Below are positions 17,769 to 26,518 of a DNA stretch of 64,000 nt, piece after piece; position 1 is the first letter of the stretch; every line of letters begins with the position of its first letter. Origin of the DNA: Rhizobium sp. BK650 (GTDB lineage: Bacteria > Pseudomonadota > Alphaproteobacteria > Rhizobiales > Rhizobiaceae); assembly GCF_014195325.1 (NCBI RefSeq), contig NZ_JACIBK010000003.1, positions 434,001 to 498,000 of the forward strand, read 5' to 3'. The notes below the pieces were generated by a model. It saw only the letters and a program-made list of their open reading frames with translations. It was not told where the DNA came from and did not search any database. The translations under genes and the position numbers were made by a program.

Positions 17769-18734
17769 ATGTTCACACGCAGACAGACGCTCGGCCTTTT
17801 CGGTGCTGCGGCCGCCACTACCGTTCTGCCGAAGGTTCGCTCCGCAAAAGCTGCGGCAACGACGCTCCGCATCGGTTGGCAGAAATTCGGCGTGCTGCCG
17901 CTGGCCAAGGCTGCGGGTGCGCTCGAAAAACGGCTTGATGCCAAGGGGGTGTCCGTTCAGTGGAACGAATTCACCTCGGGCCCGCCGCTGCTCGAAGCCG
18001 TCGGGGCCGGCGCGCTCGATTTTGGTGTGACCGGCGATGTGCCGCCGCTCTTTGCCCAGGCTGCCGGCGGCGACCTTCTCTATGTCGGCGCCTATCGTGG
18101 GCCGGCTGCCTTCCACGGTCTGCTCGTGCAGAAGGATTCGCCGATCCAGAAGCTCGAAGACCTCAAGGGCAAGAAGGTCGCCTACAAGCGCGGCTCCAGC
18201 GCCCATAATTTCGCGCTCAAGGTTCTCGCCAAGGCAGGGCTTTCTCTCTCCGATATTACCGAAGTCGATCTGCCGCGGCCGGATGCAGGCGCTGCTTTCA
18301 AGACCGGCAGCATCGATGCCTGGGCGATCTGGGATCCCTTCTTCGCGGTGGCCGAGGCCGATCCGTACACGCGGGTGCTGACGACGTCGGAAGGCTTGCT
18401 CGACAATTGGGGCTATTTCCTCGGCAACGGCGCCTTCACCAATGCCAATCCGGAAGTGATCGTCGATGTGATCGACGAGCTTGCCAAGGTGGGTGCTGCT
18501 GCCCAGGCCAATCTCGACGATACGGTAAAGGCGCTTGCCCAGATCACCGGCGTACCAGCGAATATTACCCGCGTCACGCTTACCCGCAGCCAGGCCGACC
18601 TCGGTAAGGTTTCTCTCGTTCCCGATGCCGCGCTCACCTATCAGCAGGCGCTCGCCGACGATTTCTACAAGCTCAAGATCGTGCCGAAGCCGCTCAAGAT
18701 CGCCGATATCGTCTGGCACCCCAAGGCGAGCTGA
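17769..18734 (+). CDS. ssuA: Aliphatic sulfonate ABC transporter substrate-binding protein, copy 2
   Basis: The 321-residue protein is exactly as long as copy 1 and identical at roughly two thirds of positions by eye. The signal is MFTRRQTLGLFGAAAAT with cleavage near SAKAAA. It shares TSGPPLLEAVGAGALDFG, DVPPLFAQAAGG, KLEDLKGKKVAYKRGSSAHN and the C-terminus DIVWHPKAS. Differences cluster in the loops after the central domain crossing, for example the segment starting AYRGPAAFHG versus IYKGSPAASA, where ligand specificity is set in this fold. It has its own upstream region (258 bases) containing ATTGTCGAT like copy 1. It is followed by ssuD, ssuC and ssuB. Confidence 0.9.
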   Translation: MFTRRQTLGLFGAAAATTVLPKVRSAKAAATTLRIGWQKFGVLPLAKAAGALEKRLDAKGVSVQWNEFTSGPPLLEAVGAGALDFGVTGDVPPLFAQAAGGDLLYVGAYRGPAAFHGLLVQKDSPIQKLEDLKGKKVAYKRGSSAHNFALKVLAKAGLSLSDITEVDLPRPDAGAAFKTGSIDAWAIWDPFFAVAEADPYTRVLTTSEGLLDNWGYFLGNGAFTNANPEVIVDVIDELAKVGAAAQANLDDTVKALAQITGVPANITRVTLTRSQADLGKVSLVPDAALTYQQALADDFYKLKIVPKPLKIADIVWHPKAS

Positions 18735-18763
18735 CAGCCGCCGGGCGAGCTGACAGCCGCCGG
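18726..18763 (+). repeat. 19-bp tandem direct repeat overlapping the ssuA copy 2 stop codon
   Basis: GCGAGCTGACAGCCGCCGG occurs twice head to tail (18726-18744 and 18745-18763). The first copy contains the last codons and stop of the gene. A degenerate version (GCGAGCTAACAGCCTCCGG then GGCGAGCT) follows the copy-1 gene at 17502. The 3' flank is therefore shared between the paralogues. Confidence 0.85.
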
Positions 18764-18820
18764 TTAAGCTGATCACTCATATCAGCCGATTTCAGACATT
18801 TATAAGAAAGGAATGCGCTC

Positions 18821-19996
18821 ATGACCGCTTCATCCGACCCGATCAATTTCCTCTGGTTCATCCCGACGTCGGGTGACGGAACCTATCTCGGCTCATCCGA
18901 TCTCAATCGCGCCCCTGAAATCGGCTACCTGACGCAGATCGCCCAGGCTGTGGACCGCCTCGGCTATTCCGGCGTGCTGCTGCCGACGGGTGTGGCCTGC
19001 GAGGAATCCTTTGTGATGGCCTCGGCGCTCGCGACCCAAACCGAGAAGCTGCAATTTCTGGTGGCGATCCGTCCGGGCACGGCGTCCCCGGCTTACTATG
19101 CGCGCCTTGCCACCACTCTCGACCGCATCTCCAACGGCCGCCTGTTGCTGAACATCGTTGTCGGCGGCAGCCCGGCCGAGCTTGCCGGCGACGGCATCCA
19201 TCTGGAGCATGACGAGCGTTACGCCCATGCCGACGAATTCTTCCATGTCTTCGAAGAGCTGCTCGAAAAGGGCGTCGCGAGCTATGACGGCAAGTATATC
19301 AAGGCGACCGAGGCTCGCCTCGGTTTCCCCTCGGTGCAGTCGCCGCGACCGCCGCTCTATTTCGGCGGCTCCTCGGATGCCGGCATCAACTTCGCCGTCG
19401 GCCGCGTCGACAAGTACCTTACCTGGGGCGAGCCGCCGGCACAGGTTGCCGAGAAGGTGCAGAAGGTACGCGCCGCTGCTGCCGGCAAGGGCCGCGACGT
19501 TTCCTTCGGCATCCGCCTGCATTTCATCGTCCGCGAGACGGACGAGGAGGCATGGGAAGCCGCAGACCGCCTGATCCGCCATCTCGATGACCAGACGATC
19601 GCCGAAGCGCAGGAGCGCTTTGTCAAGGAATCCGACTCGGTTGGCCAAAAGCGCATGGCAGCTCTTCATGGCGGCCGGCGTGACAAGCTCGAAGTGTCGC
19701 CCAACCTCTGGGCCGGTATCGGCCTGGTCCGTGCCGGCGCAGGTACCGCCCTCGTCGGCTCGCCGAAGACAGTCGCCGCACGCCTCAGGGAATATCAAGA
19801 CGTCGGCATCGATACGGTAATCGGCTCCGGATATCCGCATCTGGAAGAGGCCTATCGCGTTGCCGAACTGCTCTTCCCGGAACTCGGCATCGAGAGGGAC
19901 GAACAGCGTTTGAGCTTCAACAACGAGTTCGGCCGCAAGAAGGTTTTTGCCGGCGGCAGCCATGGCGGCAACCTGAAGGTCGTTTCCGGCTCCTGA
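18821..19996 (+). CDS. ssuD: FMNH2-dependent alkanesulfonate monooxygenase
   Basis: This 391-residue luciferase-fold enzyme cleaves the C-S bond of alkanesulfonates with FMNH2 and O2, releasing sulfite and an aldehyde. Landmarks are [17 protein letters not shown], the pocket segment [53 protein letters not shown], and the C-terminal [20 protein letters not shown] and [19 protein letters not shown]. The His and Arg of the mobile-loop region are present. RBS AGAAAGGAA lies 9 bases upstream. It follows ssuA copy 2 by 86 bases. No ssuE-type FMN reductase gene is in the window, so reduced flavin must come from elsewhere. Confidence 0.95.
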   Translation: MTASSDPINFLWFIPTSGDGTYLGSSDLNRAPEIGYLTQIAQAVDRLGYSGVLLPTGVACEESFVMASALATQTEKLQFLVAIRPGTASPAYYARLATTLDRISNGRLLLNIVVGGSPAELAGDGIHLEHDERYAHADEFFHVFEELLEKGVASYDGKYIKATEARLGFPSVQSPRPPLYFGGSSDAGINFAVGRVDKYLTWGEPPAQVAEKVQKVRAAAAGKGRDVSFGIRLHFIVRETDEEAWEAADRLIRHLDDQTIAEAQERFVKESDSVGQKRMAALHGGRRDKLEVSPNLWAGIGLVRAGAGTALVGSPKTVAARLREYQDVGIDTVIGSGYPHLEEAYRVAELLFPELGIERDEQRLSFNNEFGRKKVFAGGSHGGNLKVVSGS

Positions 19997-20086
19997 TGGG
20001 AGTCGGTTTTTCTAGTGCAATTTCCGACAAGAGACTCCGCACGGTTTCCCGGAATTGCTTTGAAGCAAAGCGCGAGGAAGATATTC

Positions 20087-20938
20087 ATGTCGACTTTCGA
20101 TACGCCGTTTGCGCGGGCTGCCGCCGGCACTGAAAAGATCGGAGCGAATCGGGGCAGGGCGGGTTTCCGCCTGCCGCTGCCCGGCCGCGACAAGCTGCTG
20201 CCCTATCTGGTGCCCGTTGCAATCGTCGCACTCTGGCAGCTCGGCTGTTCCGCCGGCTGGATCTCCTCGCGCATCATGCCATCGCCCGCCGATGTCGCCG
20301 CCGCCTTCTGGACGACGACGGTTTCCGGGCAGCTGCCTCAGGACGTGCTGGTTAGCGCCGCGCGCGCCTTCGCCGGCCTTCTCGTCGGCGGCTCCATCGG
20401 CTTCCTGCTCGGCATCGCCAATGGCGTCTCGAAGCTTTCGGAGCAGCTGACGGATACGACATTGCAGATGCTGCGCACGATTCCGCATCTGGCGATGATC
20501 CCGCTGGTCATCCTCTGGTTCGGGATCGGCGAGGAGTCGAAACTTTTCCTCACCTCGCTCGGCGTGCTCTTCCCGGTCTATCTCAACACCTATCATGGCG
20601 TGCGCAACGTCGATCGCGACCTGATCGAGATGGGCAAGGTCTACGGCATGAGTGGTTGGACGCTGTTCCGCAAGGTGATCTTCCCCGGCGCCCTGCCGTC
20701 GATCTTCGTCGGGTTGCGTTATGCGCTCGGAATCATGTGGCTGACGCTGATCGTCTCGGAATCGATCGCCGCTTCCTCGGGTATCGGTCATATGGCCAAC
20801 AATGCCCGAGAATTCATGATGACCGATGTCGTGGTGCTGGCGCTCGTCATCTATGCGGTGCTCGGCAAGCTTGCCGATGTCGTTGCCCGCGCATTGGAGC
20901 GCCAGACGCTCAAGTGGAACCCGGCTTACGCGAAATAG
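20087..20938 (+). CDS. ssuC: Aliphatic sulfonate ABC transporter permease
   Basis: The ATG at 20087 ([14 protein letters not shown]) is chosen because GAGGAAG lies 7 bases upstream; an in-frame ATG-less extension to 20015 lacks a ribosome site. The 283-residue protein has about six transmembrane helices and the permease EAA loop near [20 protein letters not shown] with [18 protein letters not shown]. This contacts the SsuB ATPase. It is the third component of the ssu operon: SsuA binds substrate, SsuC forms the channel and SsuB hydrolyses ATP. The gap to ssuB is 19 bases. Confidence 0.93.
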   Translation: MSTFDTPFARAAAGTEKIGANRGRAGFRLPLPGRDKLLPYLVPVAIVALWQLGCSAGWISSRIMPSPADVAAAFWTTTVSGQLPQDVLVSAARAFAGLLVGGSIGFLLGIANGVSKLSEQLTDTTLQMLRTIPHLAMIPLVILWFGIGEESKLFLTSLGVLFPVYLNTYHGVRNVDRDLIEMGKVYGMSGWTLFRKVIFPGALPSIFVGLRYALGIMWLTLIVSESIAASSGIGHMANNAREFMMTDVVVLALVIYAVLGKLADVVARALERQTLKWNPAYAK

Positions 20939-20957
20939 GCCAAACAGGAGACAAATC

Positions 20958-21779
20958 ATGACCGTCATCACGCATGAGCGTTTCCATCCTTCGGAAGCAG
21001 TAGAATATAATGAGAGCCCGAGCATTGCGGCGGGCGCCGGTGCCGCAGCGATCACGCTCTCCGGCCTCGAAAAGAGCTTTGGCGCCAACCGGGTGCTGCG
21101 CGGCATCAACCTGCATATTCCGGCCGGCCAGTTCATCGCCGTCATCGGCAAGAGCGGCTGCGGCAAGAGCACGCTGCTGCGTATCCTGATGGGCCTAGAT
21201 GAGCCGACTGATGGTGAGTTGCGCTTCGAAGGCGCCGATGGTGGCGAAACCCAGCCCAATGCCCGCATCGTTTTCCAGGAGCCGCGGCTTCTGCCCTGGC
21301 TCAGTGTCGCCGACAATGTCGTCGTCGGTCTCGGCGAAGGTATCGAGAAGAAGCGCGCACTGGAAGAAGCCAAGGCTGTACTCGATGAAGTGCAGCTTGC
21401 CGAAAAAGCCGGCGAATGGCCGGCGCGTCTTTCCGGCGGTCAGCGTCAGCGCGTGGCGCTTGCTCGCGCCCTTGTCAGCAAGCCCGGCGTTCTGGCACTC
21501 GACGAACCGCTCGGCGCACTCGATGCACTGACCCGCATCAGCATGCAGCAATTGCTGAACCGCGTCTGGCGCGAACTCGGATGCACCACGGTGCTCGTCA
21601 CCCACGATGTCAGCGAGGCGGTGCATCTGGCCGACCGGGTAATCGTGCTGGAGGAGGGGCGCATTGCGCTCGATCTCGCCATTCCCTATCCGCATCCGCG
21701 CCGCCACGGCAATCCGGCGCTTGCCGAGCTCGAAGGACGGCTGCTGTCGGCGATCCTCGGCAGTGACGGCGGTCACTGA
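20958..21779 (+). CDS. ssuB: Aliphatic sulfonate ABC transporter ATP-binding protein
   Basis: The 273-residue protein starts at the ATG at 20958, behind CAGGAG. Walker A is [14 protein letters not shown], the Q-loop is [13 protein letters not shown], the ABC signature is [16 protein letters not shown], Walker B is [12 protein letters not shown] and the H-loop is [13 protein letters not shown]. All catalytic elements are intact. A 30-residue N-terminal extension before the ATPase core is common in rhizobial SsuB. It is the last gene of the operon. Confidence 0.95.
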   Translation: MTVITHERFHPSEAVEYNESPSIAAGAGAAAITLSGLEKSFGANRVLRGINLHIPAGQFIAVIGKSGCGKSTLLRILMGLDEPTDGELRFEGADGGETQPNARIVFQEPRLLPWLSVADNVVVGLGEGIEKKRALEEAKAVLDEVQLAEKAGEWPARLSGGQRQRVALARALVSKPGVLALDEPLGALDALTRISMQQLLNRVWRELGCTTVLVTHDVSEAVHLADRVIVLEEGRIALDLAIPYPHPRRHGNPALAELEGRLLSAILGSDGGH

Positions 21780-21830
21780 GCCACCGTTGTTTCCAAGGCG
21801 CGGTGCAATCCTTGCCCACGGCATGGCCGC

Positions 21831-21893
21831 GAAGAGTTGGAAATGCGTGTAAAGGACGATCCATTCGTTGCCGAAGGTGTCCCTAACACCGAT
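21831..21893 (-). pseudogene. Possible remnant of a VOC/glyoxalase-like gene
   Basis: On the minus strand one frame reads IGVRDTFGNEWIVLYTHFQ, which resembles the C-terminal strand of glyoxalase/bleomycin-resistance (VOC) proteins (pattern G-V-x-D-P-F-G-N-x-W). A stop lies directly upstream, and beyond this the frame is antisense to ssuB. The match is short and may be chance. Confidence 0.25.
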
Positions 21894-21955
21894 ATGCTAG
21901 AGATCGCTGCGACAGTCGATGAGCGGCTTGCCTTTCCGTAGGCTTAACCCGCCGC

Positions 21956-22636
21956 TTACCGCGGCCGAAAAGGTTCCGGCAGGTCCTCCTTATAGGGATA
22001 GAACTTGAAATAGGGCAGCGCCTCTTTCAGCACGCGTGCGAAGGAAGGGCGTTCCAGGAGACGCCGGTAATAGGCCTCCAGTCCTGGCCGCTTCTCCGTA
22101 AACGGCACCAGCGTTCTCGCGTAGAAGAGGGCGGGTGCGGCGGCGCAATCTGCCATCGTGAAGGCGTCGCCGGTAACCCAGGCTTTGCCGTCGATCTGCT
22201 TTTCGACCATGTCGTAGGCAAGCGACAGCATGCCGCGCGCTTCGTTGACGCCATGCGGATCGCTCGATCCTTCCGGCCGCAGCCGGTCGACGACGATCTT
22301 CTGCATCGGCACCTGCACATAGAGATCGAAGAAGCGATCCCAGAGACGCACCTGCATTCCGGGATTCGTCTCCTTGGGTACGAGCGAGACGGGGCCTGGA
22401 TAGTGCCGGTCCAGATATTCGATGATGATGCTGGTCTCGGGAACCGTGCTGTCACGCGTCTCGTCGCGCAAAAGCGGGATCTTGCCGACCGGCCAGAAGC
22501 GCAGAAGGTCGGCGCTCGACTGCTCGTCAGCGAGATCGACGAAGCGGTTTTCGAAGGGTGTCGCGTTTTCGTAAAGCGCGATCAGCACCTTATGGCAGAA
22601 GGAGGCAAGCGGATGCTGGTAGAGAACAAGCGCCAT
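21956..22636 (-). CDS. Glutathione S-transferase family protein
   Basis: The 226-residue protein has a thioredoxin-fold N-terminal domain (about 1-80: LYQHPLASFCHKVLIALYEN, then PVGKIPLLRDE with the cis-Pro, then PETSIIIEYLDRHYPG with the glutamate/serine glutathione-gamma-Glu site). An all-helical C-terminal domain follows (about 95-215). SFCHK suggests a Ser or Cys as the catalytic residue, as in beta-class bacterial GSTs. The role would be conjugation or reduction of electrophiles. It is monocistronic by spacing. Confidence 0.9.
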   Translation of the reverse strand: MALVLYQHPLASFCHKVLIALYENATPFENRFVDLADEQSSADLLRFWPVGKIPLLRDETRDSTVPETSIIIEYLDRHYPGPVSLVPKETNPGMQVRLWDRFFDLYVQVPMQKIVVDRLRPEGSSDPHGVNEARGMLSLAYDMVEKQIDGKAWVTGDAFTMADCAAAPALFYARTLVPFTEKRPGLEAYYRRLLERPSFARVLKEALPYFKFYPYKEDLPEPFRPR

Positions 22637-22704
22637 ACGTTGACCTTTCCTGAGAATTTCAGGTCAGGAAACTAGCAAGGCGCCCCAAAAAAGCCAGATG
22701 GCCG

Positions 22705-23526
22705 TCAGCCGGTGTAGCGCGCCGTCACCAGATGGCCGGGGCTCGGCTGCCCTTCCTGCATGCGCACGTTGATCTCCAAGATCTCGATGAGTTCGAAGCC
22801 GGTGGCGGCGAGGCGCTCGCGGATATAGGTCTCGGTGTGGATGAAGCGCTGGTGCGGGCCGACCATGTAGGGCCGGCCGTCCGCCAGCTTTTCTGGCAGG
22901 GTTTCCGAGGAGAAGATGAAGATGCCGCCGGGGTTCATATTCTCGGCGGCGCCGAAGAAGAGCGGCTCCAGTGCGCCGAGATAGGGCAGCACATCGGTAG
23001 CGGTGATGAGGTCGAAAGGGTCTTCTTCATTGTCGTCGAGGAAATCCTCGACCTCGGCGACGAAGAGCGTCTCGTAAACTTCCTTCTCGTCGGCGATGAC
23101 GACCATGTTTTCGGAGATATCGATGCCGACCATCTCTTCGCAGAGATCATTCAATGCGCTGCCGGTGAGACCCGTGCCGCAGCCGAGATCGAGCATGCGT
23201 TTGAAGGGGCCGAGCTTCAGGTCCTGCAAGCGCTGACGCACGAGCATCGGCACATGATAGCCGAGCTGCTCCACCAGCACGTCTTCAAAGACTTCGGCAT
23301 GCTGGTCGAAGAGAGTTTCGACATAGGCGTCTGGCGCGCGAACTGGCGTTTCGCCGCGGCCCATGGAGGCGATACGGACGGCGGCGCCGCCGTGGTCGTC
23401 GGGATCGATTGCCAGGACTTCCTGATAGGCGTCCACGGCTGCATCGATATCACCGGCTTTTTCAAGCGCGAGAGCGCGGTTATAGGCTTCCGCGAGAGCC
23501 TCTTCGTCGATCTTCTTTTTGCTCAT
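22705..23526 (-). CDS. TPR-containing class I SAM-dependent methyltransferase
   Basis: The 273-residue protein begins with a TPR-like helical repeat (EEALAEAYNRALALEKAGDI and DAAVDAYQEVLAIDPDDHGG, about residues 7-46). A Rossmann methyltransferase follows with motif I LDLGCGTGLTGSAL (about 120-135), the acidic ribose-binding VGIDISENM, and motif IV FDLITATDVLPYLGALEPLF. TPR plus methyltransferase suggests a protein or bound-carrier substrate, but this is not determinable. A conserved genomic partnership with usg (44 bases upstream on the same strand) is plausible. Confidence 0.87.
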   Translation of the reverse strand: MSKKKIDEEALAEAYNRALALEKAGDIDAAVDAYQEVLAIDPDDHGGAAVRIASMGRGETPVRAPDAYVETLFDQHAEVFEDVLVEQLGYHVPMLVRQRLQDLKLGPFKRMLDLGCGTGLTGSALNDLCEEMVGIDISENMVVIADEKEVYETLFVAEVEDFLDDNEEDPFDLITATDVLPYLGALEPLFFGAAENMNPGGIFIFSSETLPEKLADGRPYMVGPHQRFIHTETYIRERLAATGFELIEILEINVRMQEGQPSPGHLVTARYTG

Positions 23527-23569
23527 GCGGGCGTTTTAGAGCCCGCAGCTTACCATCGCAACTGCAATC

Positions 23570-23836
23570 TCAGTGCAATATGAATTCGCCCTTAAGGGAG
23601 CGCCACTCCGTTGCCGAAATGAGCCTGCGGTGGATATAGCGGACCGAGTGCAGCGGCCCGTCCAGTTTCTCCTGCCAAAATTTCAGAAAGCCGCGCATTT
23701 CCGGAAAGTCCGGGGCGAGGTCGTAGTCCTGCCAGATATAGGTCTGGAGAAGGGCCGGGTGATCCGGCATGCGGTAGAGGATCTGGGCAGTTGTCAGCCC
23801 ATAACCCTGAAGCTGCTTTTCCATGTCCTTGTGCAT
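23570..23836 (-). CDS. usg: Usg family protein
   Basis: This 88-residue small protein is found across alphaproteobacteria and named for its place upstream of other genes, without an established function. The conserved core is LTTAQILYRMPDHPALLQTY, IWQDYDLAPDFPEMRGFLKF and WQEKLDGPLHSVRYIHRRLI. The sequence looks complete: ATG at 23836 and a basic, aromatic-rich fold. It precedes the methyltransferase gene on the same strand. Confidence 0.88.
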   Translation of the reverse strand: MHKDMEKQLQGYGLTTAQILYRMPDHPALLQTYIWQDYDLAPDFPEMRGFLKFWQEKLDGPLHSVRYIHRRLISATEWRSLKGEFILH

Positions 23837-23961
23837 TTTGTCTCACTTCTTCTTGTTCCCACTCCGCGCTTATTAGCGCAGCATGATATGAAATCATGCC
23901 GTGGTTAACCGAAGCTTGACAGATGCGAAGCAAAAGAGCCATTTATTTTTGATTTCAAAGA

Positions 23962-23993
23962 CTTGGCAGCAGCGAGAGGAGAGTGCTGCCAAG
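23962..23993 (-). terminator. Terminator of the amino-acid ABC transporter operon
   Basis: A perfect 10-bp inverted repeat, CTTGGCAGCA (23962-23971) and TGCTGCCAAG (23984-23993), lies 4 bases after the permease stop. On the minus strand it is followed by TCTTTG. Its position fixes the downstream end of the operon, with no ATPase gene after the permeases. Confidence 0.75.
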
Positions 23994-23997
23994 CTTC

Positions 23998-24828
23998 TTA
24001 CCGCTTCAGGTGACGTGTCAGCTGTAGTTCCAGCCAGTTCCAGACGTGGCGCAAGGATTCCACGATGGCGAGGTAGAAGATCGCCGCCCATAGATAGGTC
24101 TGGTAATCGAAGGTGCGCGAGAAGGCGTAGCGCGTCTCGCCCATGAGATCGAGCACAGTGATGATGGCGACGACCGCCGATCCCTTGATGAGAAGGATGA
24201 TCTCGTTGCCGTAGGGGCGCAACGCCACGATCAGCGCCTGCGGCAGGACGATCTTCCAGAAGGCGATGTTCTTGTGGATGCCGAGGGCAGCGGCCGCCTC
24301 ACGCTGGCCGTGCGGAACGCTTTCGATCGCGCCGCGCAGGATTTCCGCCTGATAAGCGGCAGTATTGATGGTCATGGCGAAAACGCCGCAATACCAGGCA
24401 TCTTTGAAAAACCACCAGAGACCGATCGTTTCCAGGGCCGAGCGGTAGTAGCCCAGGCCGTAATAGACGAGGAAAAGCTGGGCAAGCAGCGGCGTGCCAC
24501 GGAAGAAATAGATGTAGCCATAAGCCGGCCAATTCAGCAGCGGGTCCTTCGACATGCGGGCCATGGCGAGCGGCAGCGACAGAATGGCGCCGAAGAAGAC
24601 GGACAGCGCAACGATGCTGAGCGTCACCCGAAGGCCGTTCAGATAGCGCGGCCCGTAGCGGGCGAACTTGTCTGGATCCCAGCCAGCAATAACAGTGTAG
24701 ACCAGGAGGATTGCCAGCAGCGACCAGAAGGCGACGAGAATGCAACCACCGATCCGGGATCCGGTGATCGGCTTTGCCACTGTACGGGGAGCTGGCTGCG
24801 GCGGGATCATCGTTTCGGCGTAGCTCAT
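23998..24828 (-). CDS. Polar amino-acid ABC transporter permease, HisM-like
   Basis: The 276-residue inner-membrane protein has about five or six transmembrane segments. It carries the HEQRo-family permease motif: AMARMSKDPLLNWPAYGYIY, FFRGTPLLAQLFLVYYGLGY, and the EAA-type loop REAAAALGIHKNIAFWKIVL. The N-terminus is Pro-rich and cytoplasmic. The start overlaps the stop of the upstream permease by 4 bases, so they are translationally coupled and form the heterodimeric channel. Confidence 0.9.
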   Translation of the reverse strand: MSYAETMIPPQPAPRTVAKPITGSRIGGCILVAFWSLLAILLVYTVIAGWDPDKFARYGPRYLNGLRVTLSIVALSVFFGAILSLPLAMARMSKDPLLNWPAYGYIYFFRGTPLLAQLFLVYYGLGYYRSALETIGLWWFFKDAWYCGVFAMTINTAAYQAEILRGAIESVPHGQREAAAALGIHKNIAFWKIVLPQALIVALRPYGNEIILLIKGSAVVAIITVLDLMGETRYAFSRTFDYQTYLWAAIFYLAIVESLRHVWNWLELQLTRHLKR

Positions 24829-25631
24829 CGACGCACCTCAGAACGCTTGGCCCAGCGGTCGATATAGACAAGCAGGAACGATGAGAGGATGGCGAGCGCC
24901 AGGTAGAGGCAACAGGCAATACCGTAGAAAAAGAAGGGCTGCTTAGTCACACGCACCGCCACACTTGTCTGGCGCAGGATATCGGAAAGGCTGATGATCG
25001 AGACATAGGAGGTGTCTTTCAGCAGCACCATCCAGAGATTGGTGAGACCGGGCAGGGCGATTCGGATCAGTTGCGGCAGGACGATAAGGCGTAGCGTTCT
25101 GCCGCGATGCAGGCCGAGCGCATCTCCGGCTTCATACTGGCCCTTGGGGATGGCACGGAAGGCAGACAGCAGCACTTCCGAACAGTAGGCGGAGAAGACG
25201 ACCGAGAGCGCGATGACGCCGGCGAGGAAGGCGTTGATCTCGACCGGTGGTCCTTCATAGCCCGCAAGTTCCAAAAGAGACTGTATCAGCATCTGCATGC
25301 CGTAATAGATGATGAAGAGCGTCAGCAGCTCCGGCAGCCCCCGGAAGATCGTCGTGTAGATGCCGGTCGCCAGCCTGAGCGACTTTTCCTCTGACTGCTG
25401 GCCGAGCGCCACGAGGAAACCGATGAAAAGGCCGATCGGCAGGGTGACGAGCGCCACCGAAACGGTGACCTGCAGGCCAAGCGCGATCTCGTCGCCCCAG
25501 CCGACGTCGCCGCAGGCCAGGATCGTCGACTGACCAAACCACGTGAAGATGCCGACAGGTCCGCAGAGCGGGTCGAAAATGTGCACAAGCAGGCTCCAGA
25601 AGGAGCCGAGCGCGGAAAACAATCCGCCCAT
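24825..25631 (-). CDS. Polar amino-acid ABC transporter permease, HisQ-like
   Basis: The 268-residue inner-membrane permease has about five or six helices. Family motifs are IYTTIFRGLPELLTLFIIYY, AYCSEVLLSAFRAIPKGQYE and AGDALGLHRGRTLRLIVLPQ, the last being the EAA loop for ATPase docking. An N-terminal insert around FDPLCGPVGIFTWFG with two or three cysteines is longer than in HisQ. It lies 113 bases after the binding-protein gene, across a hairpin. Confidence 0.9.
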   Translation of the reverse strand: MGGLFSALGSFWSLLVHIFDPLCGPVGIFTWFGQSTILACGDVGWGDEIALGLQVTVSVALVTLPIGLFIGFLVALGQQSEEKSLRLATGIYTTIFRGLPELLTLFIIYYGMQMLIQSLLELAGYEGPPVEINAFLAGVIALSVVFSAYCSEVLLSAFRAIPKGQYEAGDALGLHRGRTLRLIVLPQLIRIALPGLTNLWMVLLKDTSYVSIISLSDILRQTSVAVRVTKQPFFFYGIACCLYLALAILSSFLLVYIDRWAKRSEVRR

Positions 25632-25687
25632 GCCAGAATTCCCCTCACGGCTTTTGCCGTTTTGATCTTGCCACCTTTGTCAAACAA

Positions 25688-25718
25688 AAATGGCGGAAGA
25701 GCAAGCCTCCCGCCATTT
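25688..25718 (-). terminator. Intra-operon hairpin after the binding-protein gene
   Basis: AAATGGCGG (25688-25696) and CCGCCATTT (25710-25718) form a perfect 9-bp stem. On the minus strand it is followed by TTTTTGTTTG. Placed between the binding-protein and permease genes, it would let most transcripts stop after the binding protein, a common way to make it in excess. Confidence 0.75.
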
Positions 25719-25744
25719 CCTTCATCGGCCAGATAGCGAATTTA

Positions 25745-26518
25745 TCATTCGCCGTAAACGTCGAAATCGAAGTACTTGTCCTGGATCTTCTTGTACTCGC
25801 CGCTGGCGCGGATCGCGGCGATCGCGGTATTCAGCTTTTCCTTCAGCGGGTCGCCCTTGCGGATGGCGATGCCGGCGCCGTTGCCATTGATTTCCTTGTC
25901 GACCGGCAGGGTCGTCAGGATCTTGCAGCAGGAGCCGGCGTCGGACTTGACCCATTGGGAGAGAACGACGACGTCGTCGATGACCGCGTCAACGCGGCCG
26001 CTGGAAACGTCGAGCTTGTACTCGTCAGCCGTCGGGTAGAGCTTCAGTTCGGTGTCGGGGAGGTGCTTCTCGGCGTAGTTGGCATGGGTCGTGGAAGTCT
26101 GCGCGCCGATGACCTTGCCCTTGAGGCCGGCAACGTCGGTGACCTTGGAGTCCTTCGGCACGGCGATTGCCGGCGGGGTGTTGTAGTACTTGTTGGAGAA
26201 ATCGACGAGCTTGAGGCGCTCCGGCGTGATCGACATGGACGATACGATCATGTCGAACTTCTTGGCGTTCAGCGCCGGGATGATGCCGTCCCAGTCGGTC
26301 GAGACGAAGGTGCAGTCAGCCTTCATCTGAGCGCAAAGCGCCTTGGCGATATCGATGTCGAAGCCCTGAATCGTGCCACTGGCGTCGACGAATTCGAACG
26401 GCGGATAGGTCGAGTCCGTGCCGATCACGTATTTTTCGCCGTCGGCGAGAGCCGCGCCGGCAAAAAGGGACATTGCCGCGAGCGAGGCTGCAGCAAGGAG
26501 CTTGGTGGAAATGCGCAT
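25745..26518 (-). CDS. Polar amino-acid ABC transporter periplasmic binding protein
   Basis: The start at 26518 gives a 257-residue precursor with signal peptide MRISTKLLAAASLAAMSLFA and cleavage after AALADG. The mature protein has the SBP_bac_3 fold: YVIGTDSTYPPFEFVDASG, GFDIDIAKALCAQMKADCTF, STDWDGIIPALNAKKFDMIV, and SSMSITPERLKLVDFSNKYY. The Arg in ITPER and the Asp near the C-terminus (GRVDAVIDDVVVLSQW) are the alpha-amino-acid contacts known for HisJ/ArgT relatives. A basic or polar amino acid or an opine is likely. Confidence 0.9.
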   Translation of the reverse strand: MRISTKLLAAASLAAMSLFAGAALADGEKYVIGTDSTYPPFEFVDASGTIQGFDIDIAKALCAQMKADCTFVSTDWDGIIPALNAKKFDMIVSSMSITPERLKLVDFSNKYYNTPPAIAVPKDSKVTDVAGLKGKVIGAQTSTTHANYAEKHLPDTELKLYPTADEYKLDVSSGRVDAVIDDVVVLSQWVKSDAGSCCKILTTLPVDKEINGNGAGIAIRKGDPLKEKLNTAIAAIRASGEYKKIQDKYFDFDVYGE

